A stretch of DNA of 64,000 nt from contig OX104130.1 in assembly GCA_944470555.2 (NCBI GenBank), forward strand, positions 67,151,160-67,215,159. The letters are read 5' to 3'. This DNA is from Heterobilharzia americana (taxonomy: Eukaryota > Platyhelminthes > Trematoda > Strigeidida > Schistosomatidae). Position numbers and translations under genes: made by a program. Positions 11,020 through 21,990 of the stretch are shown here, piece after piece; the stretch's first letter is position 1; the number at the start of each line of letters is the position of its first letter. The notes below the pieces were generated by a model. It saw only the letters and a list, made by a program, of their open reading frames with translations, did not search any database and had not been told where the DNA came from.

Positions 11020-11981
11020 AGTGCATATCACGTATATTCTATTCTTGCTTACAACATAAACTACTTTAAACTTAGGACTGACAGTGGTGTTGTATGCTTT
11101 TTTCTAAAATGCAGGATGTATAGTTACAAATTCTATAATTGTGTCCACTTATTCTTCATCATATTTTCGTTAAACAAAAGAGTATTCCATTGTTGTTATT
11201 CTTTTTTCTGTTCCTTGTAGTGTTGTAGTTGCTTCGTTTATTCTGTTTTCACTATTCATTTTTACAGAAAACAGGATGCTGCTGATGACCGAAATGGAAC
11301 TTAATGTCCACCCGAACTGCACGTGCCATATCAGAAATAACAAAACAGTCTGTGAAAATTCTTATGCATTTCCTATCTAGCCTCTACTCCTCCCTACTCT
11401 TCATCTTAAATATCTCTAATTTAGTGTTCTCCCTCATCTCCACAATGTGTACGTGTGTACATACTTTGGTGAGTAAAATCTAAGTGAAAACTACTTATAA
11501 TCTCCTATTACCTAGTTCTGTTTCAGTTTTAGTTTTTCCTCAGTTTTAAAGGCGTGTTTTAATTTACTGATCCTGTATGTTGTGCATGTTTGTATAATAT
11601 CAATTAGTATTTTACCTGAATATAAGGTGAATAACCAACTTTTTGAATCAAACAAAAATCATTTTTCCATTTCTACATTTTTATCCAACTCACTATTTCT
11701 TCCTTTCCAACCCCTTCCTCCTCTCCCCGCACATTCATAATCTCAAAAAATTGGAGAATGCCAATTTGTCTATGAATGATTAGTGGATGAGTGAATGAGT
11801 TGACGCCCTATTAGTCGCCGAGCCGGAACTGAAATTGTTTACCAGTTCAGCGACTCGTGAAACAGTTGTACACTGTACTACTTACGTATATTATAGTAAT
11901 AAGTGGAGGGAAGGTGGATAGGATGAAAAATAATTTGATGTAAAGGAAGTTGAACGTTTAAGCAATGTCATATTAATTGCC

Positions 11982-11983
<2 letters not shown>

Positions 11984-12035
<52 letters not shown>
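11984..12035. repeat. (AT)n microsatellite
   Basis: Uninterrupted AT dinucleotide run of about 26 units. Confidence 0.97.
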
Positions 12036-12036
<1 letters not shown>

Positions 12037-12350
12037 TGAGGATATCCGTTGCAAAACTGGTAGCATACATAGTACAATGGTTGCTGTGATATCATTAGCA
12101 CTGATATTACTATTAAGATTATTAATTATCGCTGATAAGAGATATCCTGTTAATAAACTGATGATTAGAAAGTAATGAAGGGTAGTTAATCAAAAAAGAT
12201 ACAGTTAAATGACAAAAGACTTGATAAGAAGGTTGGTGTGACTCTGTACCTTGTCATAAATATTCCTTTACTCATATAATTCCAGAAATATATATCTTCG
12301 TAGTAAAATCTGGAAGTACAAGAAGGATAATAATTAACTACCTACTTTTC

Positions 12351-13475
12351 TTGTTAGTTTCCATACAACGGAATGAAGGTAATGTATGTAGTCAACCCAG
12401 AAACAATCAACAATTATGCTTACGGTCGACCGTATTCACGTTCAGAAGAGACCTATACCGACAGCCAGATGGTATAGTAATGGGATCTCCAGTATCTCCA
12501 ATAGTAGCTAACTTTTTCATGCATTCATTAGAGACAAATGCAATCGCAAAATGTTCTACACCTTCAAGAATTTGGTTGAGATACGTAGACGATACATTTG
12601 TCATCATCAAACGACATGGTTTAGATGAACTATTCTGTCACATTAATAATGGGTGCCTAAGTATTACTTTCAGCAAGGGAGTTATATCCAACTTGTCGAA
12701 ATTAAACTTTATGGACTGTATAGTAGAAAGGTAGTATTAAAATAAACTAAAGATTACGATTTTTTAGAAAAACAACACATTCTGACAGACCTAGATTATC
12801 AGTCTGCACATCCTGTGAACACTAAAGTAACTGTCGTGCGGAATCTAATCAGCAGAGATAACCGTCTTTTCACAGTGAAAGAGAATAGAGTAGAAGAGTT
12901 AAAGTAAGTTTATCTCATGCTGGAAGCAAACAATTATCCCAGAGGTTTGGTTAAACAAACTGGATAAGCACTGTCATAATCATATACAGTAAGGAGACTT
13001 CCAAAGAAATAAGAAGGATTCTCAACAAACACGATATAAGAGTTTACTTTCGTGTAGCAAATACCCTATGTTCTAACTTAAATAAAGTTAAAGTAGTACC
13101 TAAACAAAATCAACGGAACTGCATTCAAGAAATCAAATATGGAGATTGTACTGCACTATATGTAGGCGAAACAACCAGGCAGGTAAATGTGAGAGTCAAG
13201 GGGCATGAACTATGCCTAAAGCAGATCCCCAAAACCACGGCAGAGGTCAAGAAACTAGCAAACAAATACGCAATCAAGCTACACTCTACAGAAACGTGAC
13301 ACAAAATTGACTTTGACAGAACTAAGATTCTACAAAATGGTTTTGGATCATACCAAGAAAGATTGACAGCCGAAGCCCTACATATGTAGGGGAATCCAGA
13401 CAGTTTGAACAGACGAGATGGAGTACAGTTAGGTGCTTCTTGGCAATCGCTAATTAGTAAGCATAGAGAGTGACT
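12351..13475 (+). pseudogene. Penelope-like element remnant: RT and GIY-YIG endonuclease
   Basis: 12351-12734 is open and carries FTFRRDLYRQPDGIVMGSPVSP, here cited as YRQPDGIVMGSPVSP (RT motif B), then WLRYVDDTFVII (catalytic DD) and SKLNFMDCIVER. After stops and shifts, 12990-13140 gives RRILNKHDIRVYFRVANTL, then IKYGDCTALYVGETTRQVNVRVKGHELC, i.e. the GIY-YIG nuclease start (YGDC...YVGETTRQ) and its R-x-x-x-H. The end reads VQLGASWQSLISKHRE at about 13420-13470. RT-plus-GIY-YIG in this order is diagnostic of Penelope-like elements. The presence of in-frame stops (for example near 12908, 12963 and 13298) shows it is not functional. The 5' half is missing. Confidence 0.85.
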
Positions 13476-13678
13476 CAATGCACTCAGTTTCAATTGTATT
13501 GTCTCCGCACCAGCAATAACACACAATCTGAATTGATATGATTCATCATTACCGTCATTACTACCACTCATTTCCACTCTATTCCGGTAAATATCTGGAA
13601 AAAAACTTATTAATACTATTCACCACTAAGTTCCAACTGAATTGACACGTATATCCATTTCATCTATTCCATTGTACT

Positions 13679-14110
13679 TGTAGGGATGCGTGTTACAATT
13701 CCGTAACGTTTGATCAACCCTACTTAATTTGATGTGCTCTAGTACCTGCTTAACCAGTACTTTACCTAACGTGTAAGTACTGGTAACAAAACACAAATCA
13801 AAAGAACTGATACGCAATGTATTTAAAGGAGCTATGTATTTAAGGTAAATGTTATAATAATGAATGAGGGAAAAGTTTAATCAACTTATCTGGCTTGTAA
13901 GGCTGAACTAGGGACTCGGAGTACGTGCGTGGTGATCAGCACAATGGAGCGCAAAAATGGCGTCCAAGCCTGCTCGGATGCATGCTCGTTAAAACAAAAC
14001 TTAAAACACCCTAAGCATCCGGAGGCAAGCTAGAGATTTATTTAGTTAATTTAATTTAAACTATTTATTTTAGCCCTAGTTATATTTTGGTGCCAGGAAG
14101 GTGCACTACA
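13679..14110 (-). repeat. 3' LTR of copy B
   Basis: 432 bp, no difference seen from 17885-18316. Left flank TACT. Confidence 0.95.
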
Positions 14111-14165
14111 GGTTATCCCCCTCCTAGAAGGTTGTTGGGATACCGGCAACCTTCGATCCTAGGAG
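14111..14165 (-). promoter_or_regulatory. Polypurine tract with hairpin, copy B
   Basis: Same purine tract and inverted arms as in copy A, unchanged. Confidence 0.75.
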
Positions 14166-14742
14166 GCGACTGCGAGGCGGACACGCAACACCTTTCCATA
14201 TTGGTGATGGAGTAGGTGACGTGTGGGTCTCCGAAGCTAGTGCAACTATGCACACCTACGAGGTAAGATAACTTTGCGTCTAGACGCAACCCTTCTCGCA
14301 GTGGTGGAAGGTGACCCAAAGCCTCCGTCTACTTTTCCCTATTGCTTCTTAATCTACCGGGGAGTGTACAGGGGGAAATTGGTACAAAGAGAACCGAAGA
14401 ACGATCCAAGTAGCATCGTCAGCGGCCAATTGTATCCAATTTTCAACGCATTTTCTAGGTTCTGCAAGAAGAAAGAAATGGGACATTAGAGTGCTAAGAA
14501 AAGGAAAACCAAACAATTCGAAGTGGGAGTAGTACAGAAAAAAAAATAATAACCAACCAAAAAAAGTTTTCGGAATTTAAATTGTATTTTTGATTTTTCT
14601 TTTTTTTTTTTTGAAAAAAAAACTGTTTGCAAAGTAGTAAACATGACTTTTGAAAACTTTAGGTATGAAAACGCATTGAAAGTGTATGCCACGACAAAGT
14701 AGTTGAAACTCCGAATTCACCAAGTGTGAAGTTGCTCAGGGG

Positions 14743-15066
14743 CTAATTAACGAACTCGGCGTATCGCTTGGGCCAATGTACACGCCTCCCAGCACGTGTA
14801 GAGGTTACTGGATCAGTGTTACTAGACGTGGCTCTTTTAGAAGGTTCAGGATACGCGCGACTAAACGAGTCTGTTTGGGAGTCCGGCGGCAAGGGTCTGG
14901 GTGTGCCTGTGGAGGTGTCGCACAATATTGACACTTCACTGTTCAGGAGCGGTAACGCTGTATCTTCAGAGAGGATGAGTGTTGAAGTTTTCCAATCTCC
15001 TCGTCTGAATCCTGAAGTTCGGCAATCTTCCGTAAGTCGACTGCTCGAGGCAAAGTAGTGGTGCAA
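14743..15066 (-). pseudogene. Deletion-fused pol end, copy B
   Basis: The frame joins a stretch from the end of RNase H/linker ([19 protein letters not shown]) directly to the extreme C-terminal tail of pol (LPPDSQTDSFSRAYPEPSK). The junction is at 14894-14896, where GGT is shared by both sides of the deleted segment. The integrase zinc finger, the DDE core and the SH3-like domain are gone. The fused frame is an accident of the deletion, not a designed protein. Confidence 0.85.
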
Positions 15067-15811
15067 ACGCGAGACAGTGCGTCCGCGACAGGGTTATTCA
15101 CACCAGAAATATGACGGATGTCCGACGTGAATTGCGAAATATAATCTAGGTGACGTAATTCACGCGGTGAATATCTGTCAGTAGTGGTGTGTAAGGCATA
15201 CGTCAGAGGTTTATGGTCGGTAAAGATGATGAAGTCACGACCTTCCACAAAATGACGAAAATGTTTCACTGAGGCATATATGGCGAGCAGTTCCCTGCCG
15301 AAAGTGCTGTACCGCATTTCGCAGGTGGATAACTTCCGGAGAAGAATGCAACTGGGATCCAAGTGTGATCCGAAAGTTGTTGCAACACAGCTCCAATGGC
15401 CGTGTTAGAGGCGTCAACCGCAATGCTAAGAGGTAGGTTTACGTCTTGATGCACCAGCATCGTGGCGTCTGCTATTGCGGTTTTGATCTTGCGAAATGCT
15501 TCTAGTGCCTCAGGAGTCAAGCTGAAAGTTTTACATTTACTTTTCAGCAGGTCGGTCAGTGCAGTCAAAATGTGTGCACATTGGGGAATGAAGCGACGAT
15601 AATAGCTCACCATACCCAGAAACACACGCAGAGCTTTAAGTGACGCTGGGACTGGGAAGTCTTGGATCGCCTGTACCTTTTCAGGTAGTGGGCGAATGCC
15701 TTGCTCGTCGATAACGTGTCCCAAAAATTTTAGTGAACGAACGCCAATTTGGCATTTGGCCAGGTTGACTGTCATCGAATGCTCTGACAGTCTGGCGAAA
15801 ACCTGTTTCAA
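14943..15811 (-). pseudogene. RT end and RNase H of copy B, frameshifted
   Basis: Two overlapping frames (15266-15811 and 14943-15362) together cover the RT connection and RNase H, with [20 protein letters not shown] in the first and [11 protein letters not shown] in the second. They are separated by a one-base loss near 15341 (CCGGAG where copy A has CCGGGAG). The upstream break near 15820 is also a one-base loss within an A run. Confidence 0.85.
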
Positions 15812-16860
15812 GTGGTTAAATGAGTGTCTTCGTCTGGACTAGCGATTAGTATATCGTCTAGGTAGGCATAGGCGAAATCGAGTCCACGTAAAACATCGTG
15901 AATAAAACGTTGGAAGGTTTGTGCTGCATTGCGAAGACCAAAAGGCATACGGAGGAACTCAAAAAGACCAAACGGTGTAATGACGGCTGTCTTGGGAACA
16001 TCATCAGGATGAACCGGGATCTGATGATATGCACGCGTCAAGTCAAGCTTACTGAAGATAACCGAGCCTTTTAAAGATGCAGTCAAGTCGTGAATGTGAG
16101 GGACTGGGTAACGATCTGGAATCGTTTTAGCGTTGAGCCTTCGGTAGTCACCACAAGGCCTCCAGTCCATGCCATTGTTCTTGGGTACCACATGCAAGGG
16201 TGAAGACCATGGACTGTTGGATGGTCTGATTATTCCCATTTCAAGCATGTGTTCGAACTCGGCTTTTACAGCACGCAGTTTCTCCGGGGATAATCGCCGT
16301 GGTTTCGCAAATACTGGAGGGCCAGTCGTCGTTATGTGATGAGAAACGTTCGAAGTCACACAAGGGACACAACGACTTGGCTTAAAGACATCCGGAAAGG
16401 ACTGAATGATAGACGCATAGGGACTAGAAGCGTCCGTCGTGCAGTACACGGGACTGAGGGGCGGCGTCTTTGTGACTATACCGGAAACAGAGAGTGTTGT
16501 GGTAGAATCTATCAACTTATGCTTGCCAGCATCTACCAGCAGCTGATAGTGCTGCAAGAGATCCATACCAATAATGCCGGTGGTCACATCTGCCACTATG
16601 AAAACCCAACGAAAGGGACGACGCAATCCAAGGTTGAGATCGAGGAATCTCCGACCATAGGTTGTGATGGGCGAACCGTTGGCGGCACGAAGTTGCAGAG
16701 ACATTGGCCGCAGACGCTCTTCCTTCGTAGGTGGGATGACGCTAGCTTCTGCCCCAGTGTCAACTAGGAAGCGTATCCCAGAATGTCGATCAGTGACGAA
16801 GAAGAGGCGACATGGAAGTGGCTCGCCAGCGACGTTAGTCGCCGTCACGTGCTGGCTCAC
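15808..16860 (-). pseudogene. Protease and RT palm of copy B
   Basis: 350 codons with the protease [13 protein letters not shown] and RT boxes [12 protein letters not shown] and [10 protein letters not shown]. The frame ends just after YLDD because of a one-base deletion near 15820. The first codon GTG overlaps the gag stop by four bases and lies in the -1 frame, the same gag-pol arrangement as in copy A. Confidence 0.88.
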
Positions 16861-17696
16861 ACGTTTCCCGCCTGGTTAGCCTCGAAGGTGCAAGGTCGAG
16901 TGCACCTTTTGGCATTGGCACCATAACGTTTATGGTACCAGCACAACCTGGGTTGTGATTGTCGCGATTTGGAACGTCTGCTATCGGTACGGGAGGCAGA
17001 CCTGTTGCGCGAGCGAGACGTGCGACCTTTGTAAGAACTACCAGACCGCATTTCGTTCCTGATGCTGCACAACTCTTCATACAATTTTGAGATGTGAGCT
17101 ATAACATCGAAACTTGTTGGCTCAACAGCCAGAGGAGGATGGGTTTTGAACGAATCCGTGGCAGTAGACAGTGCAGCTGAGATACTAGTGTTGGGTTTCG
17201 TAGCATCCACAGCTCTGTCAGCCGCTTCCGCCAACTCTATTAAGGGGCACTTATGGAAGGGTGCGAGGATCCCTTGAACCGACTGTGGTAACCTCTGTAA
17301 CCACAGTTGCTTGAGAAATGCTTCATCAATGTTGAAGTCAGCAATCAGCTGCTTCATCTGACGAAGCAGTTGCGTCGGCTTGCGATCACCCAGATGCACA
17401 TCCCTGAAAAGTTCTTGCACTTTCTGCTGGTCAGTAAGTGCAACACGTTTGATGAGGGCGGTTTTGAGGCGATCGTAAAGATTCGGTGCTGGGTCATCTA
17501 GCACATCTGACACGTCTTCAATCACATTTTCCGGTAAGCTGACGATGACTAAGTTGGACTTAGTTTCTTGTGATTGAATGTGTCTCAAGGCAAACTGAGC
17601 TTCCACATGGGAGAACCATGCAGATGGTCTGTGGGCCCAGAAGGTGGGAAGCTGGAGGGTTATGGCCATCTGCGCAGTCGAGTCGTTATCCGCCAT
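16857..17696 (-). CDS. Intact Gag of CsRn1-like element, copy B
   Basis: A 279-codon open frame starting at ATG 17694-17696, about 190 bp inside the 5' LTR, with no upstream competitor. Residues 1-180 form the capsid-like part ([10 protein letters not shown]..., [20 protein letters not shown]). An Arg/Ser-rich basic linker follows at about 225-247, then the knuckle [18 protein letters not shown] at about 250-267 with Cys-His-Cys-Cys ligands. Gag packages element RNA into cytoplasmic particles. It is the only complete element protein in the window. Pol begins four bases before its stop in the -1 frame. Whether it is transcribed cannot be told from sequence. Confidence 0.88.
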   Translation of the reverse strand: MADNDSTAQMAITLQLPTFWAHRPSAWFSHVEAQFALRHIQSQETKSNLVIVSLPENVIEDVSDVLDDPAPNLYDRLKTALIKRVALTDQQKVQELFRDVHLGDRKPTQLLRQMKQLIADFNIDEAFLKQLWLQRLPQSVQGILAPFHKCPLIELAEAADRAVDATKPNTSISAALSTATDSFKTHPPLAVEPTSFDVIAHISKLYEELCSIRNEMRSGSSYKGRTSRSRNRSASRTDSRRSKSRQSQPRLCWYHKRYGANAKRCTRPCTFEANQAGNV

Positions 17697-17884
17697 TGAT
17701 CAGGGAATTAACGAGGCACGATAGTGATAATAAAAAAATTACAATGCAAAAATAACCAATGAGGAGTGCAATAATATAAAAAAAAACGCTAGACGTGCCA
17801 AAAACAAAATAGGCCAGACAAATCAACGCAAGAGAACAAAGGTACTAGACAAAATAAGAAGTGATACTCGGGCTCACCAATTTT
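17697..17884 (-). promoter_or_regulatory. Leader and primer-binding site, copy B
   Basis: Same leader as copy A with TTGGTGAGCCCGAGTA beside the LTR. Four T residues separate it from the LTR start on the plus strand, versus two in copy A. Confidence 0.6.
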
Positions 17885-18316
17885 TGTAGGGATGCGTGTT
17901 ACAATTCCGTAACGTTTGATCAACCCTACTTAATTTGATGTGCTCTAGTACCTGCTTAACCAGTACTTTACCTAACGTGTAAGTACTGGTAACAAAACAC
18001 AAATCAAAAGAACTGATACGCAATGTATTTAAAGGAGCTATGTATTTAAGGTAAATGTTATAATAATGAATGAGGGAAAAGTTTAATCAACTTATCTGGC
18101 TTGTAAGGCTGAACTAGGGACTCGGAGTACGTGCGTGGTGATCAGCACAATGGAGCGCAAAAATGGCGTCCAAGCCTGCTCGGATGCATGCTCGTTAAAA
18201 CAAAACTTAAAACACCCTAAGCATCCGGAGGCAAGCTAGAGATTTATTTAGTTAATTTAATTTAAACTATTTATTTTAGCCCTAGTTATATTTTGGTGCC
18301 AGGAAGGTGCACTACA
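17885..18316 (-). repeat. 5' LTR of copy B
   Basis: 432 bp, reads as identical to 13679-14110. Right flank TACT. Confidence 0.95.
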
Positions 18317-18776
18317 TACTCATAAAATTACCGAATGACTATGTTATCACCCGTGACCTTTTGTCTGATACTTGCAATCAAGGCTATACATATATACAGT
18401 TTCACACTGAACGATTACTTATCATATTTTGGAAAGACAATGACTATACAAAGAGGATTGAACAAGGAGATTAAATACACGTCTTTGGATTCATTTATAT
18501 ATGTTTGGTATTTTAATTTTGATTATTTCCCTGAAGAAGCTCGGACCAGACTTTCATGAGAAACGCGGGAATTATTTGACTTCAAACCCTCTGTGACTTA
18601 CGCAAATACAATCTGTATCTAAGTGTCAACCTTTTACTCAGCGTCCAATATTTGCCATACTATTCGGTCAAATCTTGATCATAGTTCATATGAAGAAAAT
18701 AAGTCCATGTTGTCTATAACTACCAATAAAAAGATAATAAAAATTTCTACCAAAATGGAAATGTAATTGGGAAGTC
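18317..18776. other. No recognisable gene
   Basis: AT-rich spacer between copy B and the solo LTR. It includes a 74-codon frame at 18335-18559 without motif. Confidence 0.5.
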
Positions 18777-19208
18777 TGTAGAAAGAGCTGATTGTGTTAC
18801 TATTACGTAACGTTTGGCCAACCCTACATAACTTGATGAGCCCCAGTACTTGCTTATTGAGTACCTTACCTAACGTATAAGTACTGATAACGAAACACAA
18901 ATCAAAAGGACTGGAATATATTCAAAGGAGCAATATATTTACTTAGAATAAATATTATAATAATTAATAGGGGAAAAGTTTATTCAAATTATCTGACTAG
19001 TCTAGCTGAACTAAGGACTATGAGTATGCGCGTGTTAACCAGCACAAAGGGAGTGCAAAATGGCGTCGAAGCCTACTCGGATGCACGGACGTTAACACAG
19101 AACTTAAAACACCTAAAGCATTTGGAGTCGAGCTAAAGGCTTATTTAGTCAATTTAATACATTCATTTCAGCGCTAGTTGCGTTTCGGTGCCAGGAAGGT
19201 GCACTACA
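18777..19208 (-). repeat. Solo LTR of the same family, diverged, with 4-bp target duplication
   Basis: It aligns end to end with the 432-bp LTRs of copies A and B, keeping the TGTAG start, the TTACCTAACGT core and the GGTGCCAGGAAGGTGCACTA-CA end, but differs at many sites. No internal element sequence is attached. Flanks are AGTC on both sides (18773-18776 and 19209-19212). A solo LTR with an intact duplication is the product of recombination between the two LTRs of one old insertion. Confidence 0.92.
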
Positions 19209-19212
19209 AGTC

Positions 19213-21754
19213 AATAAAATGTACTGTAAGTATATTCATAACGGATTTACTTAAATACACTGTTAATAGAACCAATTTACTTCAAACTTAGTCTCCGTAA
19301 TACGATTTATCTGATTGAAGGATACGATGATGACGAAGATTGTGGAATACTTTGGTGGAATAAATTACCAGCGTGTTTGAAAATAGATAAATTTCCGGTA
19401 TAAGCTTTCGTAAAACAATCTACTGATATTGATATCGTGTAGAGACGGAAACTAGAAGAAAACAACAGAGAGAGTCAGTGGACATTTCCATTTAAGCAAG
19501 ACCCAAATTAACAAAAGTTGTATTAGTGGGAAATTGAGTATTAGAGATAAACAATCACTTGTTGAGGAAAATATAGAAAATGACATCCTTAAACATAATG
19601 TTTCATTTAAAGATCTATAAAAAGAAAGGTGTTTCTGTGGTCTCCACACACACAGTAAAGAACAAAATTTAGAATGAAAGGAATCAATTTTTAAAAATAT
19701 ACGGTTGCACAAGTAAGCCAAAACTTTGTGAACTTATCAGTATTTAAATCTTTGCCATCAACTAACTGGAACATAGTAATTACACCAGTCTGCGGTAATG
19801 AGATTAAATCAGATAAACAACCAAGATTTGACAGATTAGGCATAAATTACTTTCTTCTCAAAAGAATAACTGGTTTAAAGTCAAGAATGATACTCTAGAT
19901 GATCTTAATGTTATTTCGTCAAGATGATTTCATGGTCGGCTACTGGTTTACAAAATGATGGGCTGGATTTCATGTCCTTGGGACTTTGTATACAGCTGAC
20001 TATTTCTTGTGAAAATTTGCTTGGTTAACAAACCTTACATCATATTACGTAAATGAGATGCATAGTTCACTTCTTCATTTCCCCTACATCTATCTCAACA
20101 TATCAACTACTTGTCGTTTTATTGAAGTGATATTTTTTAGAAGATTTTTTGCCAAATTAACCACCATTCATCTAACTTTAAGAACATTAATCCACTGTTT
20201 CAAACTTCATTAATTCTCTGATAAGTTGATAACAAATCCTATCGAGTCACTTTTATAAAATGTTTCCTACTTTTCAGTGTTCATCATAATGACTTTGACA
20301 TGTACTAAAGTCTGTTTTAAACTTCATTAAAAGCGTACATTCAATAAACCTTCAATCTCCTGCTTAAACGTTAAGAAATCCCTTCCAGCTTAGGAATACA
20401 TATCTTCGTGAATTACGTAACAATGGTTGTTTTATAGCACTTCAATTGAGTATTACATACTTTTTTTAAAATATTAGTTAGAACGGTTTAACTAATAGCT
20501 ATAACAGCGAGTAACCAACATGAATGTAAATGTAACAAAGTGATACGTAATCGTTTTAAGTAGATATTCAAAACTTCGAAGCTACTGACAGTATGCATTT
20601 CTTAGTAGTATTCATCTAACTTCATTGTATCCTAGGCAGACATAACACTGCGACTAGACTGAGGTTAACTAGAGCACTAAGCTTATTATTTTCTTTTGAT
20701 TTAACATCAGTTACAGGATCTATTTGTCAATTCAGTAATTCAACAATCATACTTATAAATATCAGTCAGTTACATTTCAACTTCTCAATCATTGACTCCC
20801 TTTCTTACCATGAAGAACTATTTGAATATAAATTCGCAAGTTGACCAAGGAAAACATTACCAGAACACTAAATGCAAAGTGAAGTCATTGGGAAAAGTCT
20901 TTTTGTGGAGGAAATAGAGTAGGTACTATAAATATTTTTTCTATATAATCCACGTTGGTAATTTTTTTCAAGGGTGACAGGCTACTTTTATCTTTGAAAG
21001 ACTGTTGTGGTAGCGCACTTAACTTCAAAATATGTAAGCTCAAGTCCGTGTCTCTCTCTCCTCATGTTTTGCTACTGTCCGCAGTGTTAGTAGTCCATCA
21101 GTGCCAGACAACGTTGAATGGAAAGACATGAATGAAAGTGGTGGGTACTGTATTTTGCGCAATAAAATTCAAAACACAGATAGACAGTAGTCATATAGAC
21201 AAACAAATATGCACTTTCAATGTTAACGTTACAATATCAAATACGCTCAGCACAGATTACAACTGGCACCTTAAACTGTGGTGGAAGTTTTCTTTTATTG
21301 TCTAGGCAAACAAAGCTGCCAACTACCAATCTGAGTGACCCTGACAATTATTAGCGTGACACCAAACGTTAATTTCTTGAAGTGGATCAAAGGAAGGCAT
21401 CAAACCAATGAAACGTCAAATGAAACCCAGATTAAGAGGTTTCAAAGTTATGAAAGGCCTCATCAAGTCAGCTGTGTTCATTTCTATACCGCCGCCCCTT
21501 AATAGAGTGTATCCAAATAGTTCCAGGTACCCAATTTCATGCCCTTTTCATGAAAGTCAAGAATCTATCGAAATTAAATTATTTTCTAGTGTTCATTAGT
21601 GGATTGCCTCTAGATGAGTTTTCTTGAAGACTTGATAAGAAGTCGTGACCGTTGAGGTAAACCAAGTCAGACATGAAGACAAATACTCAACTGTGGAACT
21701 GGACGAAGGTTGTGCTATATCACGAATTTAAAAATTTGGAACATGTGAACCGTT
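19213..21754. other. No recognisable gene
   Basis: AT-rich. Short frames such as 19452-19721 (89 codons, minus) have no motif. I see no repeat family here. Confidence 0.5.
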
Positions 21755-21990
21755 GGATTCTGATTCAATGGTTCAGTGGTAACATGTTGGCCACCAAACT
21801 TGGAGGTCGTAGTTTCCGTCTCTTGTGGGATCATGGGTATCCACTACTGATGAGTCCCATACTAGAATGAAACAGCTACACAGTGCTTTCAGATTACCAA
21901 TTTTTCTCCAGCTGGTGTCAGTCCGTGATGAATATCAGCCTTAAATCAGTAAATAATTCCTTACAAACCTCCAAATTAAAGATTCATGTG
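21755..21990 (+). repeat. Family-2 tRNA-like/hammerhead short repeat
   Basis: Order of parts: an A-box-like segment (GGTTCAGTGGTAACATGTTGG), a B-box-like segment (GGTCGTAGTTTCCGTCT), a hammerhead-like motif (21840-21885), a family-specific 3' part with GGTGTCAGTCCGTGATGAAT and an end with AGTAAATAATTCC and acctccaaa. The same order recurs, in either strand, at 22733, 35335, 46573, 51967 and 60345. The unit looks like a pol III SINE with a ribozyme body. Confidence 0.7.
21840..21885 (+). ncRNA. Hammerhead-like motif, family 2, best core
   Basis: CTGATGA core, then GTCC-CATACTA-GAAT as stem II, GAAA core, CAGCTA as a near-palindromic stem III, and CAGTGC pairing partly with CCACTA as stem I. 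Both catalytic boxes (CUGANGA and GAAA) are intact. Weak points are the stem II pair C-A and replacement of the U before the cleavage site by C. Activity is doubtful. Confidence 0.6.

Larger units (their letters stand above)
7961..12350. other. No recognisable gene; AT-rich spacer with microsatellites
   Basis: No open frame here has a recognisable motif. The longest (10590-10967, 125 codons) is a low-complexity Ile/Leu/Phe run produced by AT-rich DNA. Microsatellites within it are listed separately. Confidence 0.55.
13679..18316 (-). mobile_element. LTR retrotransposon copy B, integrase-deleted, identical LTRs
   Basis: Same family and orientation as copy A, 4,638 bp. LTRs at 13679-14110 and 17885-18316 read as identical over 432 bp. 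Flanks are TACT on both sides (13675-13678 and 18317-18320), an exact 4-bp target duplication. Gag is intact. Pol is broken by single-base losses (near 15820, 15341 and 14955) and by a deletion equal to 2447-3482 of copy A (1,036 bp) that removes nearly all of integrase. So it carries the marks of a recent insertion while lacking the enzyme needed for insertion. Confidence 0.94.

Noticed and set aside
12351..12734. Telomerase-type RT
   Set aside because: Motif B reads GSPVSP and motif C YVDD, followed downstream by a GIY-YIG nuclease start, which fits Penelope-like elements and not telomerase.
13679..18316. Retrovirus with an envelope gene
   Set aside because: No frame with signal peptide or membrane anchor between pol and the 3' LTR in either copy; the space there is non-coding.
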